A stretch of DNA of 64,000 bases from Castanea sativa (GCF_040712315.1 NC_134016.1:49106986-49170985); one strand, 5' to 3'; shown: positions 1-12,029, numbered from the stretch's first letter. Made by a program: numbers and translations. The notes: a model not told the origin generated them from the letters alone.

Positions 1-583
1 AACTTTTCAAAATTTTGAAATATTCTGTTAATGTTATTAACAAAATGATTAATATGTTAATTTTCACCAAACCTCAAGGGAAAGTGTCATGCTCTTGAAC
101 TTTTAGGGTGGAGTAACATTCCCCAAAAGTTTTTGTAATTTACCCTATTAATTTTCTATATTCTTCCAATTTTTCTATTCCCTTTTCAAACACACAAAAG
201 TAAAACGATTATCCTTTCTTTCCTTTTACTTTTCTATTCTTCGTATGTTTACCATCCATCAATTGCTGCAAATTTTACACAAACCAGAAATAGTTCAAAA
301 TATGACATATTATAATATAATTTTTTTTCCCAAATCAGGTCAACAACAAATGTCATTCATTACTATGTTTTAATTTTTCATTGATTTATTATTTAGTTAT
401 AGCATCAAAATTATAGTAGATGAATATGTAAAGTTAAAATCGTCTAAGATAAATTTGTAAAGCCAACAAGAGTGTAGCAACAAAATTAAAGGTGAAAAAA
501 AGAAAAAAAAAATAATGATGTGATAGATGAGTTGGCTCAACAGGAGTATAATAACAATAAATACATTAAGCTTCTAGCTAGTC
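1..583. repeat. Repeat block alpha, copy 1
   Basis: AT-rich non-coding DNA that recurs with high similarity near 41,088-41,676 and 44,820-45,505. The copies share the opening cttttcaaaattttgaaat and the run through gagttggctcaacaagagtat. The block continues past the left edge of the window. No coding sequence is visible. In the other two copies the DNA that follows here (about 584-2,838) is missing. Confidence 0.8.
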
Positions 584-1760
584 TTGTTCTTGTGTCTTTG
601 ATATTGATCGTGAAGTTAACTTCTGAGGCTGAATTGCAACCATTCTTTGTAGATAACTAATTAGTCATTTTTTTCCTTGATGAGACAAAGACCTAGACTT
701 TTTTCGTGGGTATTTGGCTGATGACTAACTTTGTGACCACATACAAGATAACATTAAATGTATGTCTTGATTTTTCGCAAGCCTGACTTTGGTGGTTTGA
801 TTTTTTGCATGCCTATCATGACTTATTTGCATGCAATTTAATAGAGGTGTTGACATGTTCTTCACCTCTATTAATGCATGACTTTGTTTTTCTACATGAT
901 GTGCACAGTTTCTCGATAGTGCCGACATGAATTACTCTTTCAAGTATCAATGAGAATGACCATTTCTTTTCTTTTTTTTTTCTTTTTTCTTTTTTTGGTA
1001 AAGGAGAATGACCATTTCTAAACGTATATATGGTTGCGTTGAAGTTGCCACGCAAATTGGTAAATAGGATACAAGACAAGATACTAGCTTTGCCCATGTG
1101 CCGTTGATTAATGATTATTGACCTTGAAGGTGAAGGTAACTGTCGAGGTTGAACAGCAATGAGTTGAGCGATCACCATTTTTATTAAAATTTTCTACCAT
1201 TCTTAAGGAGAAAATGGACTTTTGCCCTTTTTTTTTAAAAAAAATATCCAGCAAAATGTCTTATATCTGAAACTAATTTGGAAAATGCCCCTATTTTGAA
1301 ACTCAATTTTCTAAAAATCGAGTTTCAAATGTATAACTCGATTTTTGGAATATCGAGTTATAGCAAACGTGGACTTAGAAAAAAAAAATTTCTGGAACTC
1401 GAGTTCCATGCAAAGCACTCAAGTTTCACTTGAATTTTTTCAATGAACTCGAGTTCTAGAATTTTTTTTTTTTAATAATTTTCAATACGCTATAACTTGA
1501 TTGTCCAAAAATTGAGTTTTAAAACAGGAGCATTTTCCTAATTAGTTTCAGACATGAGGCATTTTGGTGGATATTTAAAAAAAAAGGGCAAATGTCCATT
1601 TTCTCCCCGTTCTTAATTAGTAGGTAACCAAGTTTGCCCATTTTCTCCCTGTTCTTAATTAGTAGGTAACCAGGTTTGTTGATGATAATTTTCTACCATT
1701 CATAAGAGGAATTCTTGGGGGGTGCACTGGGATTCCCATGGAAATATAACTAATCATGAT
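584..1760. repeat. Paralogue of the receptor-kinase upstream flank, split by a MITE
   Basis: Positions 590-740, 1,080-1,197 and 1,617-1,760 resemble 20,690-21,030, the DNA just upstream of the LRR receptor kinase. Shared stretches include atgagacaaagacc, tgatgactaactttgt and the cattctta...gtaggt-acca tract. The MITE at 1,207-1,607 interrupts this copy. Positions 760-1,000 contain a 10-bp inverted repeat (aatagaggtg ... cacctctatt, 839-871) and a T-rich tract. No kinase coding DNA lies next to this copy within the window. Confidence 0.6.
1207..1607. mobile_element. Mutator-type MITE 1
   Basis: A 401-bp non-coding element with long imperfect terminal inverted repeats. The left end reads ggagaaaatggacttttgcc; the right end is its complement with one small change. 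Near-9-bp target duplications flank it: cattcttaa at 1,198-1,206 and cgttcttaa at 1,608-1,616 (8 of 9 match). The related locus at 20,940 lacks the element and reads cattcttagtaggtt. The interior is rich in short palindromes around ctcgag and tcgagtt. A 9-bp duplication is typical of Mutator-like elements. Confidence 0.75.
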
Positions 1761-1779
1761 TAGAGAAAACTTTGTAGGT

Positions 1780-2180
1780 TAAATATTACTGCTCCTTGTC
1801 ATCAAATTTCTAAAAATGCACTTCCAACACAGCAACTCCACAAATCTTGCTACCTCTGGTAATTCTCTTTTTTCCTTTACAATTCTTATACAACGTAGGT
1901 ACCACGCACACTTTATAAAATTTTCAAATTTTGGAATATTTTTCAAATGTTATTAACAAAATTGGTAATATATTGATTTCCTCCAAAGTCCAAACTTCAA
2001 AGGAACTTTTTGTAATCTACCCTAATAAATTTCTATTATTCCACTTTTTTATTCCCTTCCGAACACGCAAAAGAAAAACAATAATCTTTTCTTTCCTCTT
2101 ACTTTTCCATTCTTCCTAAATTTCCATCCATCAATTTATTGCAAGTTTTACGTGAAACAAAAATAGTTCAGAATATAAAG
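1780..2180. repeat. Diverged copy of the alpha block start
   Basis: Resembles 40,850-41,350 and 44,690-45,200. It shares the cacttccaa-cagcaactcc motif, the gctacctctggtaattctc run and the tttgtaatttaccct run, with more substitutions than the other copies. No coding sequence. Confidence 0.6.
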
Positions 2181-2307
2181 CAAATTTTATTTTAGGGTTG
2201 GTTCATAATCATACTAGACTAATTTTACAATTTTTCGGGTACTCCTAATTAGTTGGACACCCCTTATGATTTCAAACATCTAAACTGTAACAAATTAAGG
2301 GTCAAGC

Positions 2308-2418
2308 TTAGGTCCAGTATCCAGTAGTACTGAACCCATTGAGATGATGACATGTGTCCACTTTTGGACACGTGTTACCATCGGACCAGGTCTAATGTAC
2401 TAGATGCACTGGATCTAA
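2308..2418. mobile_element. Short MITE-like inverted repeat
   Basis: About 110 bp bounded by ttaggtccagt and its near complement actggatctaa, with further matching in from the ends. No certain target duplication was found, so the superfamily is left open. Confidence 0.4.
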
Positions 2419-2550
2419 ACCAAGTCCACAAATTAATTGGATGATGAGGATAACCTTTTCCTCTATTTAATATTTTTGGAACAAATCATTTTGTGAATTC
2501 TGAGAAGTTCAAGAAGGGTCCAAACTCCAAAGGTCATATAGAACCAATAA

Positions 2551-3003
2551 GGAGAAAATGGGCTTTTGCCTTAAAATATCTAGCATTTTGTCTCATTTCT
2601 AAAACTATTTAGGAAAATGCTCCTATTTTGAAACTCGATTTTAAAAAAATCGAGTTTCAATTTAAAACTCAATTTTTGAAAAATCGAATTATAGCGAACT
2701 AAAAATTTTTAAAAAAAAAAATTCTGGAACTCGAGTTCACATGGAACTTGAGTTTCTTGAAAAAATTCAAGTGAAACTCGAGTTCTATGTACTCGAGTAC
2801 TTCACATGGAACTCGAGTTCCAAAAAAAAAAAATTAAGTCCACGTTCACTATAACTCAATGTTCCAAAAATCGAGTTATATATTTGAAACTCGATTTTTA
2901 GAAAATTGAGTTTCAAAATAGGGGCATTTTCCTAATTAGTTTCAAACATGGGGCATTTTGCTAGAAAATTTGTGAGAAAATGGGTAGAAGCCCATTTTGG
3001 CCC
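2551..3003. mobile_element. Mutator-type MITE 2, with perfect 9-bp target duplication
   Basis: A 453-bp relative of the element at 1,207-1,607. Perfect 9-bp direct repeats aaccaataa flank it (2,542-2,550 and 3,004-3,012). Ends resemble ggagaaaatgggctt and its complement. The interior again carries ctcgagttcc and tcgagtt palindromes. Only its right third survives in the duplicated blocks at 41,677-41,840 and 45,506-45,668. Confidence 0.8.
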
Positions 3004-3618
3004 AACCAATAAACACTCCAAAGTACAAGCAATATAGATTGATGGTCACAAAATGCAGACTTTGAAAGTATTACATATAAGACAATATACTTCAACTCAT
3101 AAATTCTTAACCATACTATAAGGGATTTTTTTTCCCCCAATACTCGTATACCAAGTTAGCATTGAAGTGAGACATTTCTATAGGAGTTCGGCATATAGAC
3201 TCATATACACCTTCCAAATATACATGGAATCAAGTGAACTGCATTAAACTTACAAATACATATAACACAGGTTTGTACACTTTCACAGGGAATGTATGTG
3301 TTTCACCCTCTAAATCACTTGCTTAACCTTGGCAAATGGTGTCTCATACAAAATGGGAGAGTTGTCATACTTAGATGCCAAACTTTAATCCCCAAGAAAA
3401 GCATTGAATGAATCTGCCACTAAGTATGACAGACTCGAGATTGCATCCCCCTTCTAGGAGAAGCACAAATCAGCCCCGCATAGATCTTTGGCAAGTTGTT
3501 TAATATTGGACACTGGCATGTAGTATGTTCTCCTCGTGAATTGTAAAATGGCTAATAGATCCAATACATGACCATCATACTTAACAAATTCTTTTGAGAG
3601 AGAGAAAGAGAGAGAGAG
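3004..3618. repeat. Repeat block gamma, copy 1
   Basis: Non-coding block repeated at 41,841-42,550 and 45,669-46,196. It contains the undisturbed site ttgtttaatattgg (around 3,500) where the copy at 42,310 carries a MITE. It ends in an imperfect (AG)n tract at 3,595-3,618. No gene seen. Confidence 0.75.
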
Positions 3619-4322
3619 CACCAAGCGCACTTAAGCGCAAGGGCCTCCAAGAGCTTAGGCTCAAAGCACGCACTTGATTGAAGTGAGATGCACATTTTTT
3701 TTTTAAAATGATTTGATAAATTTGAAAATAATTATCAATGGGCAATACAACAATCAAATGATAAAAAAAAAATATAAAAATTGAAATAAAATATTTTATA
3801 AAAATTCATATAACATTTATATAAGCCTATCCTTTTGCAATTTTTTGGATAACTAGATGAAGTACTCCTGAGTACTTCCATCAATATCCATTCTTGAATC
3901 TTCAGTAGCCATTATGTGCTATGACTAATTACTAATATTAGTTAATAATTTAATAACTTAATAAGTATATGAAAATAAGAATTAGTCAATATAAGATCAA
4001 TAGTGGACTGTAGAGTGATTACGGTCCCAAATAGTTCTTATAGAAGTGTGTAGCATTACACCATAAATTGCATTTTATACACCAAAGTGCATGTTATGCA
4101 CCAAATTATGGTTTGTATCAATAGTGTTAAGATTCTGTGGCTACAATTAAGTTTTGGGTTTTTTTTTTTTGGAAAAATATAAAAATCACAAAAAAGAGTG
4201 TACGAGCTTTTTAAAAAATCACAAGAAAGCACACCTAAAGCTCGCTTCTTTGAATGCACCTCACTTTAGAAGCTAAAGCGCCGGAGCTTTTGCACTTCGC
4301 ACTTAAGCACACTTTTACCAAC

Positions 4323-4324
<2 letters not shown>
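3619..4324. mobile_element. Inverted-repeat element inserted in an (AG)n tract
   Basis: About 700 bp. The left end gcgcacttaagcgcaagg and the right end region cgaagtgc/cttaagtgcg (4,260-4,320) form imperfect inverted repeats, and both outer sides are (AG)n. The interior is AT-rich and non-coding. The copy at 42,550 keeps only the left part, to about 42,736. Superfamily not determined. Confidence 0.5.

Positions 4325-4356
<32 letters not shown>
4325..4356. repeat. (AG)n microsatellite
   Basis: An almost perfect run of ag dinucleotides at the right edge of the preceding element; probably the other half of the microsatellite it entered. Confidence 0.9.
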
Positions 4357-4362
<6 letters not shown>

Positions 4363-5139
4363 GCAGACTAATGACTAGATTGACTATGATAATTTGTTAT
4401 AAGCTACTTCGATGAAGACAATCTAAACCAGCGGGTAGGGGATGGGGGGCAGCAGAATTGCCTTTAGAACCATAGAGGATGTCTTTATGGCATAATTTCA
4501 TTTGCTAGCAGAGGATGTTGCCCCTTCTTCTTGTTCAAATTTGGAAGCATTACCAAATATCTATTGGATGCCATAGGTTGAAAATTTCTATTAAAAAAAA
4601 AAAAGGTGAAAGACTATGAGGCTGAATATTAAAATGTTTCTTTACATTTTACGTGCAATAACTAATCGATTCAAATCCTGTGATAGATAAGTGGGTTTAA
4701 TTTGATTAGTTGAAATTAAATTTCAACACTGGAGAAACTCTTAAATGTCTATCCATTTTGAATTCATGCCTTCATTTCTGCCACCCAAATAGAGCAAACC
4801 TACAAAGAAAAGAACAGGAAAAAGAAAAGTTATATTTTGAAAAATAAGCTAATTAGTGACAGATGCACTATTGCCATTGAAAGAAACACTGGCAATTAAA
4901 TTGCAGATGCAGCACAAGTGCACAACCATACAACTTGAAATTGGATGACCCCAAACAACTTTGTCAAAAGCCTTGTAAAATAACTTCCCAATAATTACAT
5001 TATATTTCATCCTTTTTCATTAAAGGCCAACTAATATTTAAAAGTTTTATTTATCAAAAAAAAAAAAATTCCTCTAACCTTGTCATAGTTACTATAGTAT
5101 TGTTACTATTTTATGTCAAGGTAGTATTCCTAATATTGC
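4357..5139. other. Intergenic DNA, nothing recognised
   Basis: AT-rich DNA with short A runs and stops in all frames. I see no gene, RNA or clear mobile element. Confidence 0.6.
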
Positions 5140-5147
5140 ATCTATAC

Positions 5148-5867
5148 CTATGATGCATGGACACGAACACGGACACGGATACGGCGATACGGCAATTTTT
5201 GAAAAATAAGGACATGACACGGCGTGGACACGGCAATTAAATAATTAATTAAATTTTATATTTAAGCATATTTTTAAATATATTTAGACATAAAATATGT
5301 TTTTTGTTTAGAATTTAAATTATATAAGAACTACAAATAAGTAAACTAACCTCCAAAGTAATGCAATAATACACAAAATATTTAGAGTACAAACCAAGAG
5401 TTTAAATATGCTACATTCAACGTCAAACTAAAAATATAAAAGGAAACCAAACTTTAAAAAGTATAACTCAGTGTCAGTGACACTGTGACAGTGTGAGTGG
5501 GGTAAAAAAAAAAAAAAAAACACGTTATAAGTTATATTAAAGTAACACAGTACACCCATACCCATTCACCAAAATATCTGGAAAAAAAAAAAGAACAGAG
5601 TGGGAGAAGAGAAGCGGTCAGACAGTCCACACCGAGAGAGACAGAGAGATCGGAAGGGACAGGGCACGGCGTCGACGTCTATGGAGCTCGTCGATCGGCC
5701 CGATCTAGTTCCGGTGAGGGACAGAAGGCAGCGGCAGCGGGCAGAGGTCAGAGGGAGGGTGGGTGGGTTGAGAACTTGAGATGCCGGCAGAGGTCTGTGA
5801 TTTTTTTTTTTTTTTTTTTTTGGTTCTACTGGCATGTCGGACGTGTCGGTGCCGTGTCGAAGAAGCG

Positions 5868-5918
<51 letters not shown>

Positions 5919-6009
5919 CACTCTTTGGACACTGGAGTCCGGCGAGTCGTATCAGTTCAGGTGTACGACACCGACACGTCGCCAAAAATGGTGTGTCGGT
6001 GCAACCTAG
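5148..6009. mobile_element. Non-autonomous hAT-type element with 8-bp target duplication
   Basis: 862 bp flanked by perfect 8-bp repeats atctatac (5,140-5,147 and 6,010-6,017). The termini ctatgatgcatggacac and (as complement) ctaggttgcaccgacac form imperfect inverted repeats. The same family occurs at 61,948-62,389. Inside are a 21-nt T run (about 5,801-5,821) and a roughly 49-nt A run (about 5,868-5,916). No transposase frame was found; frames made of poly-Lys or poly-Phe are products of the homopolymers. An 8-bp duplication fits hAT elements. Confidence 0.75.
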
Positions 6010-6288
6010 ATCTATACATTGTTTAAATTAGAAGTTGGGCGATGATCTGTGGCTATTCACTTAAACACCCATAGGAGCCTCATTTTAGGATTTCTCCTAG
6101 TCCTATATATACCTAAATGAGTTTATTTTATAATCTATGAAATAATTAGGATATCCATAGACTTGGTTGACCTATATACAACTCTTCACCCGAGACAGAA
6201 ATAAATTGCACAGTGAAGCTGCTTATTAGAGCATAGATTGTTTTTCACGGGAAGTATGAATTGCTTTTTATAGAAATGGAATACTTAC

Positions 6289-7842
6289 CCAGCAGAGACA
6301 AGAATTATATCTGCCTTAATCTTAAATCTTTGAGCACAGGGTACAATAATTTCATCAAGCACAGTTGTCATGGCAATATCATCTGACCCTCAAGTATACG
6401 CAAATTTAATTTCTGTTCCTTCACCATCTCCATGACCTACCTCATCAACTTTACCAGTACCAGGGTAGCTTCCATCCTATAACAAACAAGATGAAATAGA
6501 ATTAGATTAGTTGCTGAGAAATGAACTTCTAAGATGTACATCCATTAAGTGGATCAAAATCAATAATATTAAGGCCTTGAATATTAAGCAGGAGAGGCAG
6601 TTTGTGATTAAATTGCAGGGGAAAACATATAACACAGGCCTGGACCAAATTAATTCTTACTTGGTGAGTTGAAATGATAAATATATCTGGATCATCATAA
6701 AAAGCATCATCTGTCCCATTTCCATGGTGAGCATCAAAATCAATGATAAACACACCCTTTAGCCCATGTGAATGTTGGGCATAACGAGCTACAATGGCCA
6801 CATTTCCTAAAACACAACCCCGTAGGCCCCTTTGGAATAGGAGGATGTCCTGGATGTATTATCAAAGCAAAGCCCACAGGTGGATCCAGGTGGTTTCTAG
6901 ATGCTAAAACCTGAAAGATGACATAGAAAATTTTAGAAAATAGATAGTGCAAACAAGAAGTAAACTCACTTTCAACATAGAATAACTTAAAACAAGAATC
7001 TAGTTCTGCTAACTTCAGTGAAAATATGAACATTTGGATGTGTCAAAAGAAAAAAGAAAATGAAATCGTTCAAGGACTGCACATAAAATATAACAAATAA
7101 GAATTATCTCAAGAGACTGAATCAACTAACAAATATAACTTTAGTGATTCCTGCTCCAGCCACAACTAGTGACTCAAGCCTGCATCAATATACCATGATA
7201 AGAAAGAGTGGAGTGTACAACATGCAGCTTGCAAATTAAAGAATCAAGATCCAAGTCAAACGTCATTCATATCAAAAAATTTAAATTCAATAAAATATGG
7301 AAAAAAACAATGAACGAAATGTCCCAGATATACATTCAGTGCAACTAGAAAACATTTCTTTCCCAATCAATTCAACTAATATACATGACTCAACTAGATG
7401 AGGAAACATTGATGTTAAAGAAGCTCTCAATCAGAATGTAAGAACCAGAAAGAAAAAAAATAATGTTTTGTGGGTCATATACAAACCCCTTTTTTGCAAA
7501 TACATCAAGGTTTAACAATTTTTCTTCATATCCAATGTGCCTTTCTTTCCATCTGCTGAATAATTTATCCATCAGAATTAATAAAGTTTTAGCATCATGA
7601 TATACAAAAAGGATAATATTCTCAAGCCCACCAACAATAATTGCAGGAAAATATTTCCAAGCAAAAGTTTTATATACAGCACAGGTAATCCAAAGTACCC
7701 ATTTTTCCATGAAAGTTTCCAACTGCAGTATTTTTCTTTTGATTTGAATAAGCTATTAATGGGACTGCATTAAGCTTACTATAAAGTGTCCTCAAATCCA
7801 CCCAAAAAGCTACATAGCCGTTTCAGAATGCAATTTCATATT

Positions 7843-7885
<43 letters not shown>

Positions 7886-9025
7886 CAATTGGTCTAAACA
7901 TCTAAGGTTGAAAACTTGCACCATGTAATTCTTGATTCACCTAAATTCAGAGCAATGTTTTATGCTCAAAATCAAAACCAATAAGAAGAATTTTTTTTTA
8001 AAGCACTCCAATGTCAAAGGAGGCTGAAACATTGAGGATTGCATTAGATCAGTTCATTTACAAGTGTAATGAGTAATGACATCTGTAGCATTAAAAATTG
8101 AAAATTGCATCTCACAAAATTTGAGAGGGTCTGCAATTGATTTTTTGAAGGCTTAGACTTCTAAACCAACCATGAATTAAAACTATTATTGCCACCACTT
8201 TCTCATAATCAAGGATTTTCTGCTAACTCAATGAATATGCACCTTCCCAACAAGAGGACCACTATCATTGATCTCTCTGTTTCTCTCTCTCTAACACACA
8301 AAAATCTCTCTTTACTGTAACAAATTAATGATTTAGATCAAGCTTTACATAACTGATTTCAAGAGATTATCATTTCAATCTGTCAAAAGTTGTGACTGCT
8401 AGAGCAGAAGGATGTAATAAAATTGTAAAGGCTTTCAAAATTTTTTTTACAGATTTTGAATTAGAATACACCTATCAAAAAAAAAAAAAAAGAATTAGCA
8501 TAAGAATTGTGATTGTCAAAACCACATGGTATCACAATTTTATTTGACTTTCTATCACTATGTTCATTTGTTTTTTATTCCATTTCCCAATATAAACCTA
8601 ATATTTTTCATTCAACGTATTCACTTTCTAGAGCTTGATCGTAAATTTCAACCACTCTGATGTTTTCTAGTCCAATGAGATTCAAAACTATTATAGGGAA
8701 AAAAAAATTGGCAACCATATCCATTTTCTTACCTTATCCTAATAGTTATATTGATTTGCTCATGTAGCTATTAATAAATTAATCTGATTTGCAGATGCAG
8801 TGAGATTATCACATTATGACAGTCCAGTAAAAAAATCCAGAAGTAAATGGGTTTTAGTATCTAAAACAGAATGAGTGTATGTGTAAATATCTGCAAGCTC
8901 AAGAAAGAAACCAGATTTGTCTAATTCGTTGAACTACAGTGGAAGTAGCATATGTTGGTCCAGACTCCAGAACCATCAATGAATATAATACCTGTTGTGA
9001 AGCCTGATCCATAGCTTATAAACAT
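6289..9025 (-). pseudogene. HDA14-like class II histone deacetylase, decayed
   Basis: Separate exon remnants run in order on the minus strand: 9,025-8,930 (MDQASQQ ... SGPTYATST), 7,185-7,140 (LVVAGAGI), 6,910-6,661 (DPPVGFAL, PKGP, then IIDFDAHHGNGTDDAFY and STHQ) and 6,476-6,289 (DGSYPGTGKVDEVGHGDG, then EIIVPCAQRF and DIILVSAG). These match the zinc-dependent deacetylase core of plant HDA14-like proteins. Splice signals remain (GTAAG after STHQ and after VSAG). Lesions: a frameshift and small insertion in the first remnant, a one-base loss near 6,810 splitting the third exon, the second residue of the usual catalytic His pair replaced by Pro (GHPP), and an in-frame TGA in the last exon. 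No N-terminal or C-terminal exons were found. An active product is very unlikely. Confidence 0.75.
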
Positions 9026-9831
9026 AAACCAAATAAGGAAAAACTAAGCTCTTTAGAGAGGCAGTTTTTCTGACTGGAACCAAGTAAGACTAAGTATTAT
9101 ATAGTATATATGAATCTCTATATATATATATATATATATCTAAAAGCTAAAACATAGTATTTATTGTTGCCGTGCTTCAGTTGAACCATATCAACGGCCA
9201 TGTCATTGTTTTTTTTTCTTTCCAATTTTTCCTATATTTTTTTTAACATTTAAGGTGAATTAAAAACTCCATTATTTAACAATCAAAACATCATATTTAT
9301 CTTATTTTTAACTATTCTTCTTATTATTAAATTCCCAACTTAAAATATCTGTTATGAATATTTTAGGTTTCAAAAGTATTGAACTGTATGAGTCTACTGA
9401 CATTTTATCTTTTCCAAATTTTAATGATTTTCCCTTGGCTACATGGCTCCTGATGTATCTACTAATTGACTGTGCTGCTTTGCTTTTTTAGAATTGTCTA
9501 TACTGACACATAAGCTCCCATGTAGAAACTTCACTTAGGTGATGCTTTAGAAACCAATTTTTCTTTTCCTTTTTTCCTTTGGTGTGCGTTGGTAAAACTT
9601 ACATACAATACCTTAGGAGCATTACAATAGGTTCCCCAATTGAATTAAAACACAGTTGCGGTGAATTTAATTGTGTTTTAATGGTAACACAACCAAGTGT
9701 TTAAATTTAATTGGGAAACCTAATATGCTGCACCAAAGTTTCACCCCTTTTTTTGCTAAGTGATGAGAATTAGAAATAATTGCCTATATATTCTGTAAAT
9801 TAAATGATCTAAGAATTTTTTTTACTTTTTA
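9026..9831. other. Intergenic DNA with a (TA)n tract and a small fold-back
   Basis: Contains an AT microsatellite at 9,113-9,139. A roughly 95-bp fold-back at 9,628-9,722 has ends taggttccccaatt and its near complement aattgggaaaccta. No coding sequence seen. Confidence 0.5.
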
Positions 9832-9897
9832 AGAACTTTCTGACCAAGTTTTATTAGTATTTTTGTTTTCGTTTAGTTGATTTTCCACATTATTGTT

Positions 9898-10245
9898 GGC
9901 ATCAAAAGCCGTGACAGTGAAAGCCCCATCAGGATCATCCACAACCATCAACTGCCCAATTTCAATTTCCACAAACAATGAATCATCAAGCTGCACAAAC
10001 CCCACAAAATTAAGCTCAACTCAATTTTTTTTTTTTTTTTTTTTTAAAAACCCCTGAAAGCAGAGAGAAACCTGGGGGTAATGTTGAAGGACCAGAGTCT
10101 TGGTGAGAAGGGTTAAGTAGATAGGGAAAGAGAATTGGGAAGAGATGCCAAAGGAGTGGTCTTTGTGGGCATGAGTTAAAAAGTGGTGCCTCTTTTTCTT
10201 TGAAGAAGAAGTCCATGTGTCCACTGAGAGGAAAAAAAATGAACA
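9898..10245 (-). pseudogene. SNM1/Apollo-like metallo-beta-lactamase nuclease fragment, copy D1
   Basis: Two exon remnants on the minus strand. The 5' one reads KKKRHHFLTHAHKDHSFG, holding the HxHxDH metal-binding motif of metallo-beta-lactamase DNA-repair nucleases. The 3' one, from 9,990 downwards, encodes LDDSLFVEIEIGQ, then VVDDPDGAFTVTAFDA. The initiator region found at 47,700-47,735 is deleted here, the 3' splice junction is lost near 9,895, and later exons are absent. It is a truncated non-functional copy of a plant homologue of DCLRE1/SNM1 proteins. Confidence 0.7.
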
Positions 10246-10557
10246 ATGTTGTGAAAACGTTTTCCTCACAGAGCTTCTATAGAAAGGATGAGAGGGAAGG
10301 AAAATAAAGGTACAATAGATAAAACACACATTTTTAGTTTTTAAACAAATTTTTACACATTTTTACACATTTTTTACTCATATATATTTCAAAAAATTAC
10401 AAACAACATTACTCAAACTCCTCTACCAAACGGGTCCAAAATATTTTCCAAATTGGGGGGAAATGTTTTTGTAAACAATTGAGAATAATGAATAGAGATC
10501 ATTGAGTTTAAGCCCGACCCGACTCGTTCATCCATCATCCATCCGTGTTTATTACTT

Positions 10558-11028
10558 TAGGGCATGTTTGGTAGATTTTAATAGACGCTATAATGTAATA
10601 ATTATTCCTATGTTTTAGTTATTCCTATAGTTTAGTTATTTCTTAGTTTGGTTATGTTTTTATTACAAGAAATAGTTATTCCTTATGAATAGCCATTCTT
10701 CAAAATGAGGAATAATTATTCCTCGTTAAAAGGTTATATTAGATATTCCTTAGTTAATACAATAATTTCAAAAATTAATATATTTTCAAAGAAAACAAAT
10801 TTTCTATATACATCTAACAATTATAAAAATAAAAAATCATAAAAAAAAATAACACATATCTCTCTTAAATTTAAAAATAACAATTTTTAAGAAGATATAA
10901 TTGTATGAGTAAAATATTTCCTAAAATAAATGTTAAGTTTCATTCTAATGTTATAACTTACAACGAAACTAATGAATAGGTTTAGTTATTCCTATCATAA
11001 TTCTCATTCAGTGTACCAAACATATCCT
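10558..11028. mobile_element. MITE with TTA flanks
   Basis: About 470 bp between gggcatgtttggta and its complement taccaaacatatcc, flanked on both sides by tta. The interior is AT-rich with repeated attattcct-like words. Termini resemble those of the elements at 14,403 and 42,310, a PIF/Harbinger-like signature. In block D copy 2 only the right part remains (48,100-48,430). Confidence 0.55.
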
Positions 11029-11518
11029 TATTTTTTGTTATTTCTCGCGACCCGTAGGATTATGTTTAAGTACCCTTCGATTTTGGCAAATCATGGAGGA
11101 GACTATTATTTGGGTCTAAGGCGGTAGTGTTAACGTGTTAATGACTTAGGAGGAGTGTTAATTCAGCCCTCATCTATGAATATTGAATCCAAATAAGGTA
11201 GTAGTCTAATAGATTTTCTCCCTAGTGCTAACACTACTTAGGAATGTATTTGGTAGTTTTAAGAATTTTTGTTTAGAATAGTTACTAACAAATTTAAATT
11301 ATACAAAATTTAACAAAGAGATAACTTGAATATATCAACGTTAACAAAAAAAAAAAAACACATACTCGCACAAAAATACATGAATTATTATAAATTTTTT
11401 TGTACTAATAAAGAAAAAAAAGAAAAAATAGAATAATAAAAGATAAAGTGAAAACTGAAAATGTTGAGAGAAGAATAATAAAATGAGAGAGTTTGAATAA
11501 TAATAGAAAAGAGAAAAA

Positions 11519-11540
11519 TGGAGAGAGAGAGAGAGAGAGA
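11519..11540. repeat. (GA)n microsatellite
   Basis: A run of ga dinucleotides, also present in block D copy 2 near 48,927-48,942 at a shorter length. Confidence 0.85.
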
Positions 11541-12029
11541 TGATATTTGCTACAACTGTGAGCCAAACTAAGAATAGTAAAAATTATTGCGACTGCAAAG
11601 CCAAAGAGAGCATTATTGTAAGCATCGCCAAGGAGAACATACGACCACAGTATTTTTCTTGAACTGTTTTTAAAAAAAATTAAAAATGAAATTATTTTTA
11701 TGTAATGGGTCAAATGAGTTGCAAATTTGAATGATTAGGGATTTTTATTTTTATTTTTTGTTTTTGAATATGCTTTTTGTTAAATAATTTGTTCATTTGT
11801 TGTTGTTTGGTCTAGTCTTGTATACATAAAGACTAACACATTTTATTTTTATTTCAGCTAATAATATGCAGGCTCATAGAGGACTTTGTTTTACATGACT
11901 AATCCATTCATCAAACCAAACTCATTTAGTTTTTTTTTTTTTTTTTAATTTATAGAAGGTGAAGGAGATGAACTCAATAAAGCTACATGCCTATATCACA
12001 ACTTAACTCCTGAGCTGACCATTGATTAA

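Noticed and set aside
5566..6031. Several overlapping frames with poly-Lys or poly-Phe runs
   Set aside because: Created by the long A and T homopolymers inside a hAT-type element; no domain.
7390..7722. 110-codon minus-strand frame between the deacetylase remnants
   Set aside because: It does not match any part of a deacetylase or another family I recognise; probably intronic chance frame.
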